Below are positions 23,392 through 32,259 of a stretch of DNA of 33,480 nucleotides, piece after piece. The notes below the pieces were generated by a model that was not told where the DNA came from, did not search any database, and was given only the letters and a program-made list of their open reading frames with translations. The DNA lies in assembly GCA_026004035.1 (NCBI GenBank), contig BPII01000028.1, forward strand, positions 1 through 33,480, in the 5' to 3' direction. The position numbers were made by a program, and so were the translations under genes. This stretch comes from Candidatus Sericytochromatia bacterium. Its GTDB lineage: Bacteria; Cyanobacteriota; Sericytochromatia; UBA7694; JACMQJ01. Each line of letters starts with the position of its first letter. The stretch's first letter is position 1.

Positions 23392-24642
23392 ATGCCAAAT
23401 TATTTACACGGTATTGAGACTATTGAAGTTTTAAGCGGACCTGTTCCAGTTAGAGAGGTAAAAAGTGCTGTAATCTTTTTGGTAGGTACTGCACCTGTGC
23501 AAAATACAATACCAACAGGAGTTACATCAACAGATTGGTATAACCAAGTAGTAAATCAACCAATATTGATATTAAATAGAGAAGATGCAATAAAATACTT
23601 TGGTAATTTAACAGTAGGATATACAATACCTTATGCATTAGATGCAATATTTGATCATGGTGGTGCTACTGTAATAGTAGTAAATGTATTTAACCCAGTA
23701 ACTCATTTAGTATCAGGTTCACCAAATCCATCAGCTGTAACAGCAACAGATATAATAGGAAGCATAAACTCAACAACAGGAGTTAGAACTGGATTTAAAT
23801 TGGTAGATGAATTGTATTCAAGATTTGGATTTACAGCAAAGCTATTATTATCACCAGTATATTGTGAAACTGCTTCAGTTCAAGCTGAAATGATACAAGT
23901 AGCAACAAATGTAAAAGCAATGGCATTAATAGATGCTCAAGCTGGCTTAACAGTTCAACAAGTATTAACAGCAAGAGGAACAGGTGGCTCTTTGAATACA
24001 TCATCAAATAGAGTAATAATTTGTTATCCTAGAGTAAAAGTATATGATACACAAGAAAGATTAGACCCTCTTTCTTCAAGAATAGCTGGATTAATAGCAA
24101 AAACAGACCACGAAGAAGGATATTGGTTTTCACCTTCTAATAAAGAAATATTAGGAATTGTAGGTATAGAAAGACATTTAACATCAGCATTAAATAATCC
24201 ATTATCACAAACAAATATTTTAAATGAAAATGGTGTATTAACAGTATTTAATAGTTTTGGGACTGGATTTAGAGCTTGGGGAAATAGAAGTGCTTCATTC
24301 CCTTCATCAACAGACCCAAAGAACTTTATTTCTGTTAGAAGAACTGCTGATATTATAGCTGAAAGTATAGAATACTCTACAATGCAATATCTTGATAAAC
24401 CTATATCAGTTGTAATTGATGCTGTATTATCAACAGTTAATTCATTTATTAGAACTTTAATAGGTAGAGGTGCTTTAATTGATGGAAAATGTACTTTTCC
24501 AAAAGATAAAAATCCATCTACAAATTTAGCAAATGGACATTTAACTTTTTCTTATGAAATGATGCCTCCAACTCCTGCTGAAAGAATGACTTTTGAACAA
24601 GTTATTAATACTGATTTACTTAATAAATTGGTAGGTGCTTAA
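23392..24642 (+). CDS. Tail sheath protein (Mu gpL-like)
   Basis: The 416-aa contractile sheath subunit shows the family pattern: GIETIEVLSGPVPVREVKSA at the start, FLVGTAP near residue 30, PYALDAIFDHGGATVIVVNV near 80-99, then AWGNRSAS near residue 300 and a C-terminal domain with RRTADIIAESIEY and AERMTFE. The sheath polymer surrounds the tail tube and drives injection. AAGGAGG precedes its ATG. The frame is intact. Confidence 0.93.
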   Translation: MPNYLHGIETIEVLSGPVPVREVKSAVIFLVGTAPVQNTIPTGVTSTDWYNQVVNQPILILNREDAIKYFGNLTVGYTIPYALDAIFDHGGATVIVVNVFNPVTHLVSGSPNPSAVTATDIIGSINSTTGVRTGFKLVDELYSRFGFTAKLLLSPVYCETASVQAEMIQVATNVKAMALIDAQAGLTVQQVLTARGTGGSLNTSSNRVIICYPRVKVYDTQERLDPLSSRIAGLIAKTDHEEGYWFSPSNKEILGIVGIERHLTSALNNPLSQTNILNENGVLTVFNSFGTGFRAWGNRSASFPSSTDPKNFISVRRTADIIAESIEYSTMQYLDKPISVVIDAVLSTVNSFIRTLIGRGALIDGKCTFPKDKNPSTNLANGHLTFSYEMMPPTPAERMTFEQVINTDLLNKLVGA

Positions 24643-24923
24643 TGGAAAAAATTAAATCTAAACTTTATGATATTTCAGAAGAAATAAATAATCTATTACT
24701 TGAAAGAAAATATATAGTAGAAAATCTGATAAGTTTATCAATAAGTTTAGAAAACAGTTATATCAATGACTTGATTAATATTGAAAAAATATCAGACTTG
24801 AATAATAAATTTCATAAAATAGCTTTAAAACTTAACTATTTGATTTCAGAAAGAGAAAGGTTAAAAAAAGCTCTAAATTTAGAAAATATTTTTTGTAAAA
24901 GGAGTGTAAATTATGGCAATTGA
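24642..24923 (+). CDS. Small helical protein between sheath and tube
   Basis: The 93-aa protein is almost entirely helical and charged, with a likely coiled coil (EEINNLLLERKYIVENLISL and LNYLISERERLKKAL). It overlaps the sheath stop by 1 nt and the tube start by 11 nt. I do not recognise a family. Its position suggests a tail assembly or chaperone role. Confidence 0.6.
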   Translation: MEKIKSKLYDISEEINNLLLERKYIVENLISLSISLENSYINDLINIEKISDLNNKFHKIALKLNYLISERERLKKALNLENIFCKRSVNYGN

Positions 24924-25431
24924 AATATCAAAAGTCTTTAATGCAAGAGTATATATAGATAATATTGACTTTATAGCTAAAGCTGAAGAAGTAGATTTAC
25001 CAAAAGTAAAATTTAAATTCTCTGATACCAAATCATTAGGTATTTATGCTGAAAGTGAATTACCTACTGGACTTGATAAAATGGAAGCAAAAATTAAATT
25101 TAATTCTGTTTATCCAGATTTTGTAGGTTTAGCTGCTGACCCTTTTAAATCAAGAACAGTTATAATAAAAGCTCCTTATCAAGTATGGACTAATGAAGGT
25201 GTATCTAAAACAGCTCCACTAAAAGCTGAAATTAAAGGCTTTTTTAAAGAATATGATACTGGTAAATTAAAAGCTAGAGATAGCTCTGAAGCTGAAGCTA
25301 CTATCTCTGTTCTTTACTATAAATTAGAAGTTGATAACAAAGATATTATTGAAATTGATGTATTAAATAATATCTATAAAGTAAATGGCATAGATAAATT
25401 ACAAGATTACAGAACTGTAACTGGAGGATAA
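24913..25431 (+). CDS. Major tail tube protein (P2 FII / Mu gpM-like)
   Basis: The 172-aa protein has a beta-rich tube fold: FNARVYIDNIDFIAKAEEVD, LPKVKFKFSDTKSLG, ELPTGLDKMEAKIKF and FFKEYDTGKLKARDSSEAE. These are standard stretches of FII-type tube proteins. It lies after the sheath and before the tail chaperone, the conserved order. AAAAGGAG precedes the start. Confidence 0.9.
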   Translation: MAIEISKVFNARVYIDNIDFIAKAEEVDLPKVKFKFSDTKSLGIYAESELPTGLDKMEAKIKFNSVYPDFVGLAADPFKSRTVIIKAPYQVWTNEGVSKTAPLKAEIKGFFKEYDTGKLKARDSSEAEATISVLYYKLEVDNKDIIEIDVLNNIYKVNGIDKLQDYRTVTGG

Positions 25432-25432
25432 T

Positions 25433-25693
25433 ATGGATAATGAACAAATACTTTTGTCAAATGACAAAGTCGCAAACTTTAGAAAAGCAAAAGGAAAAGA
25501 TTTATTCGACGCTCTTAGACTTGCTAATGGAGAACCTTCTGATATTACTAAACTCCTCATTGCAAAAATAGTAACTATTGACCAAAAAAATATCACTGAA
25601 TTTGATATTGATGATTTACCTTTAGAAGATGTGTTATTATTAATTGAAAAACTTAACTCACTATACCCTTTTTTATCACAGAAAAAGAAGTAA
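25433..25693 (+). CDS. Tail assembly chaperone, short form (gpE-like / Mu gp41)
   Basis: The 86-aa protein lies between tube and tape measure, the invariant place of the tail assembly chaperone. It is helical, with DALRLANGEPSDITKLLIAK and a C-terminal LEDVLLLIEKLNSLYPFL. The codons before its stop contain the slippery heptamer T TTT TTA. It coats the tape measure during tail assembly together with its extended form. Confidence 0.8.
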   Translation: MDNEQILLSNDKVANFRKAKGKDLFDALRLANGEPSDITKLLIAKIVTIDQKNITEFDIDDLPLEDVLLLIEKLNSLYPFLSQKKK

Positions 25694-25821
25694 TTATTTT
25701 GATTAAAGAAGGTAAGTTCTCATATTCCGATTTATCTCAAATGGATTATGATGAACTTCTCTTCTGGTTAAAAGCTCTTTCTAATCATTTTGAAACTATT
25801 AAGGCTAATTTAGATGAATAA
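25433..25821 (+). CDS. Tail assembly chaperone, extended form by -1 frameshift
   Basis: At T TTT TTA (25669-25675) a -1 slip leads into an open frame reading ITEKEVIILIKEGKFSYSD, then LSQMDYDELLFWLKALSNHF, stopping at TAA 25819-25821, which overlaps the tape-measure start. Without the shift, 25694-25813 would be an unexplained gap. The arrangement (E and E+E' in P2, G and GT in lambda) is well established. Here the heptamer and the open -1 frame are directly visible. A second weaker heptamer, G AAA AAG, follows at 25681-25687. Confidence 0.85.
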
Positions 25822-28800
25822 CTCTTTTGATTTCCTTATTAATATACGAGTTGTCAATAACTTTTCTAATGAATTATCAAGATTACAAAACAACCTTAAT
25901 GGATTACAAAATAATGTATCTAATACTACTAATTCTTTAGGTAATTTATCTAATACATTGTCTAATATAGCTAATATTGCCGCTTTCACTACTGCATTTA
26001 AAGGAATTACAGACTCATATATGGATTTAGAAGATGCTCAAATAAAACTAAAATCTTCTTTTATGGAGTCAGGTGATTCAGCTTTAGAACTTGACAAAAG
26101 AATAAAAGGAATTTCAGATAAAGCTATTGAATTAGGTAATAAATTACCTGGTAACACATCTGACTTTTATCAAATGGCTTCAGCTATGAAACAACTAGGA
26201 TTAGAAACAGAAACTATTGCTAAAGGTGGTCTTGAAGCTGCTGCTAATTTAGCTGTTGTTTTAAATATATCTTATCAAGAAGCTGCTGTCTCTACTGCTA
26301 AATTTATTGACCAGTTAGGTATTGCAAAAGAAGATGCTGTCCAATTTACTGATGTAATGCAAAGAATAGGACATATGGGTGTTGAAATGAAAGATATGTC
26401 TTTAGCTTTTGAAAATGCTACTGGTGCTTTAAAAGCTGTTGGGTGGCAAGGACTTAAAGCATCAAAAGAACTAGCTCCTATGGTAGCTATGTTATCTAAA
26501 TTATTAGGTGGTGGTGCTACTGCTGGAACAGGTATAAGTAATCTAATTGGAACTTTAGCTAATTCTAATAAATTACAAGAAATTAATCAAGAATTATCTC
26601 AATTTGGTATATCACTAGATTTAATTGATAGTAAAGGACAATTTATTAAAGACCCTGCTTTAATGGTAGGACAAATTGATAAAATTTCTACTGCTTTGAA
26701 AAAAGGTATTATTTCAGAATCTCAATTAGTATCTCTATCATCTAAATTTTTTGGTCAAGGTGCTGGCGGTGATGCATTTTTACTTTTAGCTAAAAATGGA
26801 GTAGAAGGTTATACAAAATTTACTAATCAAATTCTTAAACAAGCATCACTACAAAAAAGAATTGAACTTATTTCTTCATCTTTAAAAAATACATTAGAAT
26901 CTTTAAGTGGAACTTTTAGCAATTTACTTGCTACTATTGGAACAGCTATTGCACCTGTTTTGAACTCTTTTGCTAATAATCTTAATGACATTGTTGGTAA
27001 AATATCTGACTTTTTATCTACTAATAAAGAAGTTAATTCTGTTATTGCTTGGACTATTACAGGTTTTGCTGGTTTAGTTACTTCTTTATCAGCTATATCT
27101 TTAGCTATTCCTATTTTCACTTATACTTTTGGACTTATTAAAACAATTTTCTCTCCCATTTTTACAATCTTTAGGACTATTTTCGCATATATCCCTGTTG
27201 TTATTGCTACTATTAAAAGTCTATCTATAGCTTTTATTTCAAATTTTCCTATTATTATAGCCTCTATTAAATCTTTTGCTATTGCATTATTTACTACTCC
27301 AATAGGGTGGTTTGCTTTAGCAATAGCTGGAGCTGCTATTTTAATAATTAAATATTGGAAACCTATTTCAGCTTTCTTTAAAGGTGTTTTTGCTGGCATA
27401 AAAGAATCTGTATCACCTGTTTTAAAACCTTTATTAGATTCATTTTTGAATTTTACAAGCTCTATTTGGAACTCTATTAAAACTTTATTTCCTATGATTG
27501 TTCCTATTGTTAATACTGTTACATCTTCTATTATGTCTTTCTTTAAACCTCTTGATTATACTGGTAAAGCTGCTCAAAATTGGGGTAAAATTGTAGGACA
27601 AGCAATAGGTAAAGCTCTTAATTTCATTATCAATATGGCTACTTCTTTCTTTAATGCTGGTGCTAATATTATTAATTCTTTAACACAAGGTATTAAATCA
27701 GCTATTAATAAACCTTTTGAAACAATGAAAAGTGTTGTATCTAAAGTTAGAAATTTATTACCTTTTTCACCAGCTAAAGAAGGTCCATTAAGAGACATTC
27801 ATAAAATTAGACTTATTGAAACCATAACAGAAAGTATAACAGCTAATCCCTTAATTAATAAATTCCAATCAATTTTAGGTAAAGTAAGTAATCTAAATTT
27901 ATCTAAATCAATAGGTAATTCTACACAATCCATAGAACCATCTAAATTTACTTTAGCACCATTGATACAGACAATAAAACAAGTAATTATGCCAGCAAAA
28001 ACTTCTATTAGTCCTTTAGTTCAGGTTATTAAGCAGGTAATTGAACCTATTAAACTTACTTTAGCACCATTGATACAGATAATAAAGCAAGTAATTGTGC
28101 CAGCAAAAACTTCTATTAGTCCTTTAGTTCAAGTTATTAAGCAAATAATAGAACCAATTAAGATGAGTTTATTACCACTAACACAAGTAATAAAACAAGT
28201 AGTTATGCCAGCAAAAACTTCTATTAGTCCTTTAGTTCAAGTTATTAAGCAAATAATAGAACCAATTAAACTTACTTTAACACCATTGATACAGACAATA
28301 AAACAAGTAATTATGCCAGCAAAAACTTCTATTAGTCCTTTAGTTCAGGTTATTAAGCAGGTAATTGAACCTATTAAACTTACTTTAGCACCATTGATAC
28401 AGATAATAAAGCAAGTAATTGTGCCAGCAAAAACTTCTATTAGTCCTTTAGTTCAAGTTATTAAGCAAATAATAGAACCAATTAAGATGAGTTTATTACC
28501 ACTAACACAAGTAATAAAACAAGTAGTTATGCCAGCAAAAACTTCTATTAGTCCTTTAGTTCAAGTTATTAAGCAGGTAATTGAACCTATTAAGATAAGT
28601 TTATTACCACTAACACAAGTAATAAAGCAAGTAATTGTGCCAGCAAAAACTTCTATTAGTCCTTTAGTTCAAGTTATTAAGCAAATAATAGAACCTATTA
28701 AGATGAGTTTATTACCACTAACACAAGTAATAAAGCAAGTAATTGTGCCAGCAAAAACTTCTATTAGTCCTTTAGTTCAAGTTATTAAGCAAGTAATAGA

Positions 28801-29140
28801 ACCTATTAAACTTACTTTAACACCATTGATACAGACCATAAAACAAGTTGTTATACCACCTGAAAATAATATATATTCATTAGTTCAACCTATAAAACAA
28901 ATTGTTGAAACACCTAGTTTTAACAACTTAAATTTAAAACAACAAACTCTTCAAATAAAAAACAATAATCTTAATAATAATAAACCTAATCAAAATATTA
29001 TTACTGTTAATTTAGGTGGCATTACTATTAATGGTAATGTAGATAAAACTCAAATAAACCAAATGACTTCAGATATTGAAAAACAAATTACTTCTGTATT
29101 ATCTAAAATACAAAATAAATCTTTGAGAACTGCTTTTTAA
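25814..29140 (+). CDS. Tail tape measure protein with 18-residue repeats
   Basis: The 1108-aa protein sets tail length. The N-terminal half is helical, with the typical LGNKLPGNTSDFYQMASAMK and ARLG-like segments. A hydrophobic region at about residues 410-520 contains several membrane-like helices (GWFALAIAGAAILIIKYW). After an LLPFSPAKEGPL motif (about 652-663), which is common in tape measures, comes a repeat block to about residue 1030: 18 copies of the IKQ motif, spaced 18 residues. The C-terminus is Asn/Gln-rich. DNA copies in the block are nearly identical, so its length is probably variable. Confidence 0.93.
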   Translation: MNNSFDFLINIRVVNNFSNELSRLQNNLNGLQNNVSNTTNSLGNLSNTLSNIANIAAFTTAFKGITDSYMDLEDAQIKLKSSFMESGDSALELDKRIKGISDKAIELGNKLPGNTSDFYQMASAMKQLGLETETIAKGGLEAAANLAVVLNISYQEAAVSTAKFIDQLGIAKEDAVQFTDVMQRIGHMGVEMKDMSLAFENATGALKAVGWQGLKASKELAPMVAMLSKLLGGGATAGTGISNLIGTLANSNKLQEINQELSQFGISLDLIDSKGQFIKDPALMVGQIDKISTALKKGIISESQLVSLSSKFFGQGAGGDAFLLLAKNGVEGYTKFTNQILKQASLQKRIELISSSLKNTLESLSGTFSNLLATIGTAIAPVLNSFANNLNDIVGKISDFLSTNKEVNSVIAWTITGFAGLVTSLSAISLAIPIFTYTFGLIKTIFSPIFTIFRTIFAYIPVVIATIKSLSIAFISNFPIIIASIKSFAIALFTTPIGWFALAIAGAAILIIKYWKPISAFFKGVFAGIKESVSPVLKPLLDSFLNFTSSIWNSIKTLFPMIVPIVNTVTSSIMSFFKPLDYTGKAAQNWGKIVGQAIGKALNFIINMATSFFNAGANIINSLTQGIKSAINKPFETMKSVVSKVRNLLPFSPAKEGPLRDIHKIRLIETITESITANPLINKFQSILGKVSNLNLSKSIGNSTQSIEPSKFTLAPLIQTIKQVIMPAKTSISPLVQVIKQVIEPIKLTLAPLIQIIKQVIVPAKTSISPLVQVIKQIIEPIKMSLLPLTQVIKQVVMPAKTSISPLVQVIKQIIEPIKLTLTPLIQTIKQVIMPAKTSISPLVQVIKQVIEPIKLTLAPLIQIIKQVIVPAKTSISPLVQVIKQIIEPIKMSLLPLTQVIKQVVMPAKTSISPLVQVIKQVIEPIKISLLPLTQVIKQVIVPAKTSISPLVQVIKQIIEPIKMSLLPLTQVIKQVIVPAKTSISPLVQVIKQVIEPIKLTLTPLIQTIKQVVIPPENNIYSLVQPIKQIVETPSFNNLNLKQQTLQIKNNNLNNNKPNQNIITVNLGGITINGNVDKTQINQMTSDIEKQITSVLSKIQNKSLRTAF
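27945..28905 (+). repeat. 108-bp (36-residue) tandem repeats in the tape measure gene
   Basis: GCCAGCAAAAACTTCTATTA recurs at 27991, 28099, 28207, 28315, 28423, 28531, 28639 and 28747, exactly 108 bp apart. Each unit encodes two related 18-residue halves, PL-x-Q-x-IKQ-x-I-x-PIK type. Variant order shows a higher level: units 1-3 reappear as units 4-6, a 324-bp duplication. Confidence 0.95.
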
Positions 29141-29145
29141 AAATA

Positions 29146-29157
29146 TTGCTTGAATAA
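29146..29157 (+). promoter_or_regulatory. Late promoter-like motif TTGCTTGAATAA
   Basis: TTTTTAAAAATATTGCTTGAATAA starts directly after the tape-measure stop and its core begins 41 nt before the tail-I ATG. It presumably starts a separate transcript for tail I, fibres and tip. Confidence 0.6.
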
Positions 29158-29186
29158 GATATTTATCATTAATACACTAGTTATAT

Positions 29187-30587
29187 ATGATTAAAGATTT
29201 ACTTTATTTAAAATGTGAAACTTTAGAAAATTTACTTGATAGTTTAGAGCAACCTTTACAGGATTTAATCAATAAAATATCAAGTAATATTATCTATTCT
29301 AATATTGAAAATGTAAATGAAAATCTACTTGATATTTTAGCTATTCAATTTAGTATTGATGGTTATGACTTAGCTACTACTATTGAAGAAAAAAGAAATA
29401 TTATCAAAAAAGCTATTTTACTACATAAACATAAAGGAACTCCTTTCTCTATAAAAGAAAGTATAAAAGCTCTAGGTTATTATGATTGTAATATTATTCA
29501 AGACAAACAACCAATATTATATGATGGACAATATAACTATGACAATAATTTCACTTATTCAGAAACTACAAGATGGGCTTTATTTGATGTGATTATTGAC
29601 ATAGGTGAAAGTAAAGAACTTACACATTCAACTATAAATAAACTTATTGATTTGATTAATCAATACAAAAATGAAAGAAGCCATTTAAATTTACTATCTT
29701 TTAAATCTACTTTATTTGACAACTTTGATAATTTTATTGATGTTCTTTATTCAATAATAACTATTGTTTATGATGATTTATTACCTTGGGGTATTAGATA
29801 CAATGGAACAATAAACTATAATCAAGGAAGAGAAAAATTATTTGATGGTAGTTTTTACTACAATTCTCAATATGATTTCTCTCAATTTATATCTGATGGT
29901 TTTACATACAACAATAAACAAGATGAATATTTTATCAATTCTAACTTAATATCTTCTGACAATGTTGAAGTTGATATTTTATTTAATGGTAACTTTAGAT
30001 ATGATAATATCTTATCGTATGGAAATAACCAATTACCAGCTGTTGATATTCAAAACTTTGATATAAATTTAAATACAAATGAAAATTACTTATTTGATAT
30101 AGCTGAAAATCTCTATACAAATTTAGATTTAACTTTAAATGATTTACATAAACCTAATTTAGCTTATGATGGAACAATAAACTATAATCAAGGAAGAGAA
30201 AAATTATTTGATGGTAGTTTTTATTACAATTCTCAATATGATTTCTCTGAATTTATATCTGATGGTTTTACATACAACAATAAACAAGATGAATATTTTA
30301 TCAATAGTAATTTAGAATATTCTGACATTTGTCAAATACTACCAAGATATGATGGTAATTTTTACTATCAAAATTTCTTCTATGGTAATAATAATTTCTC
30401 TGCTATTGATACTTATATGGACCTAACTATAAATACAGCATTTAAATACAATGGAACATATAATTACTTCGGTTTAAAAGAAAATGAAACAGTATTTTAT
30501 AACTCATCTATTTTATATAATGGAGAATACAATTACAAAGAACCAATAACACATATTGGTTATATACAAACTATGGAGTATGTATAA
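29187..30587 (+). CDS. Tail protein I fused to Tyr/Asn/Gly-rich repeats
   Basis: Residues 1 to about 175 match P2 gpI-like baseplate/tail proteins: LLDILAIQFSIDGYD, EEKRNIIKKAILLHKHKGTP and SIKEALGYYDC-type segments. The remaining 290 residues are unusual: short motifs of the form YNG-x-INYNQGREKLFDGSFYY and YDG-x-FYY repeat irregularly, and one block of about 45 residues occurs twice, 122 residues apart. The extension may serve as fibre attachment. The gene is the J partner of other phages but lies on the opposite strand and arm here. Confidence 0.8.
   Translation: MIKDLLYLKCETLENLLDSLEQPLQDLINKISSNIIYSNIENVNENLLDILAIQFSIDGYDLATTIEEKRNIIKKAILLHKHKGTPFSIKESIKALGYYDCNIIQDKQPILYDGQYNYDNNFTYSETTRWALFDVIIDIGESKELTHSTINKLIDLINQYKNERSHLNLLSFKSTLFDNFDNFIDVLYSIITIVYDDLLPWGIRYNGTINYNQGREKLFDGSFYYNSQYDFSQFISDGFTYNNKQDEYFINSNLISSDNVEVDILFNGNFRYDNILSYGNNQLPAVDIQNFDINLNTNENYLFDIAENLYTNLDLTLNDLHKPNLAYDGTINYNQGREKLFDGSFYYNSQYDFSEFISDGFTYNNKQDEYFINSNLEYSDICQILPRYDGNFYYQNFFYGNNNFSAIDTYMDLTINTAFKYNGTYNYFGLKENETVFYNSSILYNGEYNYKEPITHIGYIQTMEYV
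29804..30305 (+). repeat. Two near-identical 136-bp copies within the tail-I gene
   Basis: The copies at 29804-29939 and 30170-30305 are offset by 366 bp and show only a few differences. They begin TGGAACAATAAACTATAATC. The high identity in a non-conserved part points to recent duplication or gene conversion. Confidence 0.85.
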
Positions 30588-31024
30588 TGAATTTAAAAGA
30601 TATTATTACATTACAAGGTATTTTTGAACTAAAAGTTTTTAAAAAAGGACATTTAATTGAAGATTATATAGATAAAAATCTTATTGTAAATACAGCAAAA
30701 GAAGCTCTTGCTAAATTAATAGCTGGTGCAGGTGCTGGTAAAACTATTACTAAAATAGGGTTTGGAACAAATGGATTAGGTCCTACTCCAGACGATACAT
30801 CTTTGACTTCTTCTTTTGTTAAAAATATATCTTCATATACTTTTCCTTCTGTTAATCAAGTCAGATTTAATTGGACTTTATTAGATACTGAAGCTAATGG
30901 AAAACAAATACGAGAATTTGGACTTATTTGCTCTGATAATACTCTCTTTGCAAGAAAAACAAGAGGGCTTATTGAGAAAGCTGATGATATTTCTCTTGCT
31001 GGCACTTGGACTATTATTTTTTAG
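30587..31024 (+). CDS. Tail-associated protein (145 aa)
   Basis: The protein starts FELKVFKKGHLIEDYIDKNL, followed by LIVNTAKEALAKLIAG and KIGFGTNG, then a beta-rich C-terminus ending AGTWTIIF. I recall proteins of this type beside tail fibre genes of Mu-like and other phages, with no named function. It overlaps the tail-I stop by 1 nt and precedes the fibre gene. A fibre connector or assembly role is likely. Confidence 0.6.
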   Translation: MNLKDIITLQGIFELKVFKKGHLIEDYIDKNLIVNTAKEALAKLIAGAGAGKTITKIGFGTNGLGPTPDDTSLTSSFVKNISSYTFPSVNQVRFNWTLLDTEANGKQIREFGLICSDNTLFARKTRGLIEKADDISLAGTWTIIF

Positions 31025-31033
31025 GAGGTAACT

Positions 31034-31951
31034 ATGGCTAATTTAACTGAAACTACTACTTGGGAAAATGGTATTTATCAAATTGAAACTACTGACCCTG
31101 TTTTAGGTGGTCCTACTGGTATCGCTAATATTCAAGCTAAACAATTAGCTAATAGAACTAAATGGCTTAAACAAATTGCTGATGAAGTTGTTAATGCAAG
31201 AGGAACATATAATAACCTTGATGAAAGATTAGATCAATATGATGCTTATACTCCTGAAAATCAAAATAATATTATTTCTTTCTCTATGTATGCTTTGGAA
31301 ATACTTAATACCTTAGCTGCTGAAATTGATAATATTGAAAAGAGACTTATCATTCAAGGAGCAACTTTTATTAAAAACAAATATGTTGTATCTGGTTTTA
31401 CTCTTACTAAAGCTGATATTAGAGCTTTACATCTATCAAGAACTGGTACTATTACATCGGGTAATTTCTCTACTGCTAGAATTAATGGTGAAATTATATC
31501 TTTAGATGATGACGATTATCATGTCTCTGTCCCTACTAATGAAACTTCTTCTGATAAAATTTATTATGCTTATCTTAAAAAACAAAATGACAACTCTTAT
31601 AGAGTTGATTTAGCTCAATCTGTTCCTAATGATGCTTTATTACTTTATACTCTTAATATACCTGCTAATGATACTGCTTCAAATTTAAATTCTGTTACTC
31701 TTACTGATAATAGAATTATTCAAGCTGATAATTCTTGGATTACTAATTTCACTCCTTCTTCTTATGTAGCTTTACCTTTTACTTTACTAAACAATAACTA
31801 TACTGTTTTATTAGAAATTGAAAATGCTACTAATATCTCTGCTATTAGTAGATTAGCTGTAAAAAACAAAGCTACTAATGGTTTTAATGTTGAAATGCTT
31901 GGCTCTGCTGATAATGTTCAAATTAAATGGACTGTTATTAATAACTCTTAA
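31034..31951 (+). CDS. Tail fibre-like protein (305 aa)
   Basis: The N-terminus (TTTWENGIYQIETTDPVLGG then GIANIQAKQLANRTKWLKQ) is the common attachment segment of phage tail fibres. A helical part and a beta-rich C-terminal part follow (FSTARINGEIISLDDDDYHV onward). It is short for a fibre and carries no obvious receptor domain; the tip protein downstream may supply it. TTAGGAGG precedes the start. Confidence 0.78.
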   Translation: MANLTETTTWENGIYQIETTDPVLGGPTGIANIQAKQLANRTKWLKQIADEVVNARGTYNNLDERLDQYDAYTPENQNNIISFSMYALEILNTLAAEIDNIEKRLIIQGATFIKNKYVVSGFTLTKADIRALHLSRTGTITSGNFSTARINGEIISLDDDDYHVSVPTNETSSDKIYYAYLKKQNDNSYRVDLAQSVPNDALLLYTLNIPANDTASNLNSVTLTDNRIIQADNSWITNFTPSSYVALPFTLLNNNYTVLLEIENATNISAISRLAVKNKATNGFNVEMLGSADNVQIKWTVINNS

Positions 31952-31962
31952 AGGAGAAATTT

Positions 31963-32250
31963 ATGAATATTTTGCATATTAATGAGGGTGATAAAATATC
32001 TTTTCACATCACTGGTAATACTATTACTTTTGATAATCAATACTCTATTGATTGTCAACAAAGACAATCTGATACTCAGAAAATTATTAATCTTTTCCTA
32101 AATGATAATATTATCTCTGAAATACCTAATGGACAATATATTGCTAATATTATCATACCACCTAAAAGATTTTTTCTTGATGATAACTACGAACTTCAAG
32201 AACTTGATTTTGATATTAATTCTATAACTTTACAATTATGGGCTGTTTAA
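31963..32250 (+). CDS. Uncharacterised 95-aa protein in the fibre operon
   Basis: A beta-rich protein without recognised family: INEGDKISFHITGNTITFDN, then PNGQYIANIIIPPKRFFLDD. AAAGGAG precedes the ATG, and the next gene follows 9 nt later after AAGGAGG. Its place between fibre and tip suggests a small fibre adaptor or chaperone. Confidence 0.6.
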   Translation: MNILHINEGDKISFHITGNTITFDNQYSIDCQQRQSDTQKIINLFLNDNIISEIPNGQYIANIIIPPKRFFLDDNYELQELDFDINSITLQLWAV

Positions 32251-32259
32251 GGAGGTTAT

